Part shown: one piece after another, positions 6,687-8,653 of the stretch
Position numbering within the stretch: position 1 is the stretch's first letter
Layout of the letters: the number at the start of each line of letters is the position of its first letter
Source of the DNA: Treponema sp.
GTDB lineage: Bacteria; Spirochaetota; Spirochaetia; Treponematales; Breznakiellaceae
Length of the DNA stretch: 8,653 bases
NCBI GenBank assembly: GCA_031257595.1
Contig: JAIROH010000218.1
Location: 1-8,653 of the forward strand
Reading direction: 5' to 3'
Notes under the pieces: generated by a model
Seen by the model: the letters and a program-made list of their open reading frames with translations, nothing else
Told to the model about the DNA's origin: nothing
The model's database searches: none
Translations under genes and position numbers: made by a program

Positions 6687-6715
6687 ATTATATCACAACA
6701 GAATAATAATGCAAT
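6687..6715 (-). promoter_or_regulatory. Proximal promoter of the ATPase gene
   Basis: On the minus strand a perfect TATAAT (6692-6687) ends seven bases before the ATG at 6679. A weak -35 ATTGCA (6715-6710, 3/6) lies 17 bases upstream. The predicted mRNA is leaderless or has a one-base leader. Confidence 0.55.
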
Positions 6716-6725
6716 ATGATATGAT

Positions 6726-6764
6726 AACTTTTTATAAAAAGTTGTAATATTATACTGCAACTTT
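6726..6764. repeat. Overlapping AT-rich palindromes, possible operator
   Basis: AACTTTTTATAAAAAGTT (6726-6743) is a perfect 18-bp palindrome. Its right arm is shared with a second inverted repeat, AAAGTTG (6738-6744) with CAACTTT (6758-6764), separated by 13 bp. Within that spacer, on the minus strand, is another perfect TATAAT (6754-6749) with CAGACT 17 bases upstream as a weak -35. The palindromes overlap and lie downstream of this second -10, upstream of the proximal promoter, as expected for a regulator binding site. No regulator gene is adjacent, so this is inference. Confidence 0.45.
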
Positions 6765-6990
6765 ATTCGAAAGTCTGGTTTAATATCCCGCCCCTTGGTC
6801 CAAACTTGACCCACGGAATTTTTTAACCGCAAAGTCGACGACGGCGAAGAAGAGGAAAAATATTTACCAGGGAGTACACGCAGGAAAAAAGACTATCGGA
6901 TTAGCCAAATCCCATAGTGGAGTTCGCCGGGTGCTTTTTACTTTTTATGGGCGGCGGCATGTTAATCAGTAACGACGTGCGACTATGGGC
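6765..6990. other. Intergenic stretch, no gene recognised
   Basis: No convincing coding region is seen on either strand. The stretch contains a purine-rich tract (about 6837-6862) preceded by TTTTTTAACCGCAAAG (about 6819-6834), which resembles the dispersed 'aaccgcaaag' intergenic repeats I recall from other bacteria (weak). It also has an imperfect hairpin at 6892-6918: ACTAT and GGATT pair with AATCC and ATAGT around one C-C mismatch. Short open frames here lack family features. Confidence 0.4.
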
Positions 6991-6993
6991 GCT

Positions 6994-7015
6994 ACAATCC
7001 GCTTTAGCGGATTGT
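6994..7015. repeat. Perfect 9-bp hairpin with TTTA loop
   Basis: ACAATCCGC (6994-7002) and GCGGATTGT (7007-7015) flank a TTTA loop. The right arm can alternatively pair at 8 of 9 positions with ACAACCCGC (7174-7182), which would make it the outermost arm of the larger inverted repeat that follows. No U-tract follows, so a terminator is unlikely. Confidence 0.75.
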
Positions 7016-7182
7016 GCCAGCGTCCGGAGGACATTGACAGGCGCACACAGAAAAAAGGCGCAGGTGGGTGTCTGTGGAACCGGTACGAACCCCGCTTCGT
7101 ACCGGTTCCACGGACAGGCCCCACCGGTTTTGTTATTGTGCGCCTGTTCCGGGTATGGACGCTGTGCAGTACAACAACCCGC
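7007..7182. mobile_element. Long imperfect inverted repeat, MITE-like or structured RNA
   Basis: Concentric arms pair across a six-base loop (7090-7095). They are GTGGAACCGGTACGAA (7074-7089) with 7096-7111; TGTC (7069-7072) with GACA (7113-7116); GGTGGG (7063-7068) with CCCACC (7120-7125); ACAGGCGCACA (7037-7047) with TGTGCGCCTGT (7137-7147); CAGCGTCC (7018-7025) with GGACGCTG (7157-7164); and weakly 7007-7015 with 7174-7182. The outer blocks are separated by unpaired stretches of 9-15 bases. The sequence encodes no plausible protein. TGTGC occurs at 7013-7017 and 7163-7167, a possible five-base target duplication, though the second copy overlaps the arm by two bases. The right end runs into the promoter of the phosphoribosyltransferase gene. 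A nonautonomous transposable element is the leading reading. A structured RNA or a terminator at the inner hairpin are alternatives, as T-rich sequence follows at 7128-7137. Confidence 0.6.
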
Positions 7183-7199
7183 CTCCGTTGTGCTATGCT
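7171..7199 (+). promoter_or_regulatory. Probable promoter of the phosphoribosyltransferase-rnhB unit
   Basis: -10 TATGCT (7194-7199) ends six bases before the ATG at 7206. The 17-base position upstream holds only a weak -35 (ACAACA, 7171-7176), which lies inside the right end of the inverted-repeat element. No Shine-Dalgarno precedes the ATG, again pointing to leaderless expression. Confidence 0.45.
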
Positions 7200-7205
7200 T
7201 CTTTT

Positions 7206-7814
7206 ATGAAGAAAGAATTTCTCCCCTATGACATAGTGCGGGACAATGCCCTGAAGCTTGCCTGTAAAATTTACGGCGACGGTTTTATGCCCGATGTGAT
7301 CTATGTATCTTTGCGTGGCGGGGCCTATCTGGGCAATGTGATAAGCGAATATTTCAAGGTGATAAAACACCAGGGCCGGCCGGTTTACTATGCCGCGGTA
7401 GTCGCCCGCTCGTATACGGATGTGCGCAAGTCGGATCAGATCAAGGTTGAAGGCTGGACCTACGCGCCTGAACACCTGCGTATAGGGGACAAAGTGCTTC
7501 TTGTGGACGATATTTTTGATTCAGGGAAGACCATCAACCACCTTGCGGGGATTATTTTGGAGAGAGGCATCCCCCGGCAGGATCTGAAAGTGGCGGTTCA
7601 CGATTACAAGCATTTTTTTGACAAGGATGATCAGCTTCCCGTTCAGCCGGACTACTGGTGCCGGAAACATGATTTGTCGGTCAATGACGAAGACAGATGG
7701 ATCCACTATATGAGCCACGAACTGGTCGGCCTTTCCCCACAGGAACTGGAGGAACACTACTATAAACGGGACGGGGAACTGCGGGACGTTCTGTCCGTCC
7801 TTGAAAAACCGTGA
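7206..7814 (+). CDS. Type I phosphoribosyltransferase, probably purine base (hypoxanthine/xanthine type)
   Basis: The 202-residue protein has the PRPP-binding signature VLLVDDIFDSGKT (97-109) and the loop VSLRGGAYLGN (34-44), the standard layout of cytoplasmic type I phosphoribosyltransferases, which join a base to PRPP. The C-terminal part (DRWIHYMSHELVGL, 163-176) carries an aromatic residue where purine enzymes place a base-stacking side chain, so a purine salvage role is favoured. Base specificity cannot be read from sequence. The start at 7206 is preferred to the in-frame ATG at 7068, because the added residues would be read from the inverted repeat, because MKKEFLPYDI is a natural beginning, and because a -10 box ends six bases upstream. 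The stop overlaps the GTG of rnhB (GTGA, 7811-7814). Confidence 0.9.
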   Translation: MKKEFLPYDIVRDNALKLACKIYGDGFMPDVIYVSLRGGAYLGNVISEYFKVIKHQGRPVYYAAVVARSYTDVRKSDQIKVEGWTYAPEHLRIGDKVLLVDDIFDSGKTINHLAGIILERGIPRQDLKVAVHDYKHFFDKDDQLPVQPDYWCRKHDLSVNDEDRWIHYMSHELVGLSPQELEEHYYKRDGELRDVLSVLEKP

Positions 7815-8623
7815 CATCGGCCGTTGAAGTTCCCGCGGCCGGAAGCGCCGGCCCGGCCTTCAATGCGGCGGTCTCCGGGACGGCAAAGCCCGCCGGCGGG
7901 CCCGGCGTAAAGCCCGGCCTGCTGGCGGGCCTGGATGAGGCGGGCCGCGGACCCCTGGCCGGGCCGGTTTACGCCGCCGCCGTTATCCTTCCCGAAGATT
8001 TCCCGCTGAACGTCCTTGACGACTCAAAAAAACTCGACGAAAAAAAGCGGAACGCGGCGGCGGCGCTGATAACGGAAAAGGCGGCCTGGGGCATAGCCTG
8101 GGCGGAGGCGTCGGAAATAGACAACATCAACATACTCCGGGCGAGCCTTCTCGCGATGAAACGGGCCTGGGAAGCCCTGGCCGAAGCCTTTCCGGGGTAT
8201 GCCCGGACCGTTTCCCCGCTGGACGCGCCGACCGGTGAAGAATCCGGCAAAACCGCCAGGGGCGGCGCGGCGGGCCCGGCAGGGCAAGCCGCAACGGGCA
8301 GAGCCGCGGCAAATGAAACCGCGGCAGGCGGCGGGCTTACCGCGGTTGTCGACGGGTTATACTGCCCGGAACTCCCCCTGCCCTGCCGGGCGCTGGTCAA
8401 GGCCGATGCGCGGGTTCCCGAGGTGATGGCCGCTTCGATACTGGCAAAAACGGCCCGGGACAGGATGATGATCCACTACTCGTGGTTTTACCCGGAATAC
8501 GGCTACGACAGACACAAAGGTTATCCGACAAAAAAACACAGGGAGGCGATCCTCCGTTACGGGCCCTCGCCGATTCAACGGAAGAGTTTTATGTTCAAGC
8601 CGGTTCAGCTCAGGTTGTTTTAG
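7811..8623 (+). CDS. rnhB: Ribonuclease HII with Ala/Gly-rich extension and insertion
   Basis: RNase HII removes ribonucleotides and RNA primers from RNA-DNA hybrids in the cytoplasm. The catalytic blocks are intact: LDEAGRGPLAGP (41-52, Asp42 and Glu43), DDSKKL (70-75), VDGLYCP (180-186, Asp181) and DARVPEVMAASILAK (199-213, Asp199), ending in HKGYPT and RKSF. The protein is 270 residues where about 200 is usual. The excess is an N-terminal stretch of about 36 residues rich in Ala, Gly and Pro, and a linker-like insertion (about 133-175) between the helical part and the VDG motif. Both are GC-rich and low in complexity. GTG at 7811 is chosen because it overlaps the upstream TGA and no ATG precedes the first motif; there is no obvious Shine-Dalgarno, so coupling to the upstream gene is likely. 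If the real start were later, part of the N-terminal extension would vanish, but the internal insertion would remain. Confidence 0.95.
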   Translation: MTSAVEVPAAGSAGPAFNAAVSGTAKPAGGPGVKPGLLAGLDEAGRGPLAGPVYAAAVILPEDFPLNVLDDSKKLDEKKRNAAAALITEKAAWGIAWAEASEIDNINILRASLLAMKRAWEALAEAFPGYARTVSPLDAPTGEESGKTARGGAAGPAGQAATGRAAANETAAGGGLTAVVDGLYCPELPLPCRALVKADARVPEVMAASILAKTARDRMMIHYSWFYPEYGYDRHKGYPTKKHREAILRYGPSPIQRKSFMFKPVQLRLF

Positions 8624-8647
8624 GCCAACGCCGATTAACGTGTGGCC
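8623..8647 (+). terminator. Weak inverted repeat after rnhB, cut by the window edge
   Basis: GGCCA (8623-8627) and TGGCC (8643-8647) form a 5-bp stem with a 15-base interior that may pair further (ACG/CGT). It begins on the last base of the rnhB stop codon. No T-run is visible before the window ends, so terminator function is only possible. Confidence 0.2.
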
Positions 8648-8653
8648 AATCAG

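Noticed and set aside
6680..6832. 51-residue N-terminal extension of the ATPase
   Set aside because: It would be translated from the AT-rich palindromic promoter region, and ATPases of this family begin close to the EDLI segment.
6966..7475. Minus-strand open frame over the inverted repeat and phosphoribosyltransferase
   Set aside because: It is antisense to a well-supported gene, and its other half is inverted-repeat sequence.
7969..8400. Minus-strand open frame inside rnhB
   Set aside because: It is a consequence of GC-rich codon use in rnhB; it is Ala/Ser/Pro-rich with no motif.

Overview
This 8.65 kb window is about half G+C. It reads as bacterial chromosome, most plausibly from a spirochaete of the Treponema group, although the sequence alone does not prove this. 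The lineage call rests on the overall look of the proteins (exoA, rnhB, a TIGR02206/TMEM164-like membrane protein, a DUF1015 protein) and on the style of the promoters. It is an inference of moderate to low confidence.

Layout, left to right. (1) Bases 1-1161, + strand: the 3' part of a JetD-like gene (DUF2220, TOPRIM-type nuclease fold, the family of the Wadjet plasmid-defence nuclease). Its start lies outside the window. (2) Bases 1160-1182: a perfect hairpin, then tRNA-Leu(CAA) on the - strand (1189-1271). (3) Bases 1266-1612: three tandem copies of a 115-117 bp unit. Each copy begins with a match to the 5' end of the tRNA and carries small hairpins. (4) Bases 1617-3892, - strand: a two-gene unit, a multi-pass membrane protein followed by a DUF1015 protein, joined by an ATGA overlap. 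(5) Bases 4001-5331, + strand and divergent: exoA (exonuclease III/AP endonuclease) followed by a rhomboid intramembrane protease, also joined by ATGA. (6) Bases 5339-6679, - strand: an AAA_14/DUF4143 ATPase, convergent with the rhomboid gene. (7) Bases 6680-7205: a 526 bp gene-free stretch. It has AT-rich nested palindromes near the ATPase promoter and a long imperfect inverted repeat (about 7007-7182) that looks like a MITE or a very structured RNA. (8) Bases 7206-8623, + strand: a purine-type phosphoribosyltransferase followed by rnhB, overlapping by GTGA. The rnhB product has an unusual Ala/Gly-rich N-terminal extension and internal insertion.

Most of the window is ordinary housekeeping and accessory chromosome. 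Three things stand out. First, all four genes that begin a transcription unit in view (3892-, 4001+, 6679-, 7206+) have a -10-like box ending only 6-9 bases before the ATG and no Shine-Dalgarno, which suggests leaderless or near-leaderless mRNAs. Two of the three downstream genes in coupled pairs have a clear Shine-Dalgarno. Second, the tRNA-proximal tandem array keeps a hairpin whose arms have changed together between copies. Third, the long inverted repeat lies directly against the phosphoribosyltransferase promoter. I see no complete new multi-gene system; the best pointer to one is the JetD-like gene, whose partners would lie to the left of the window.
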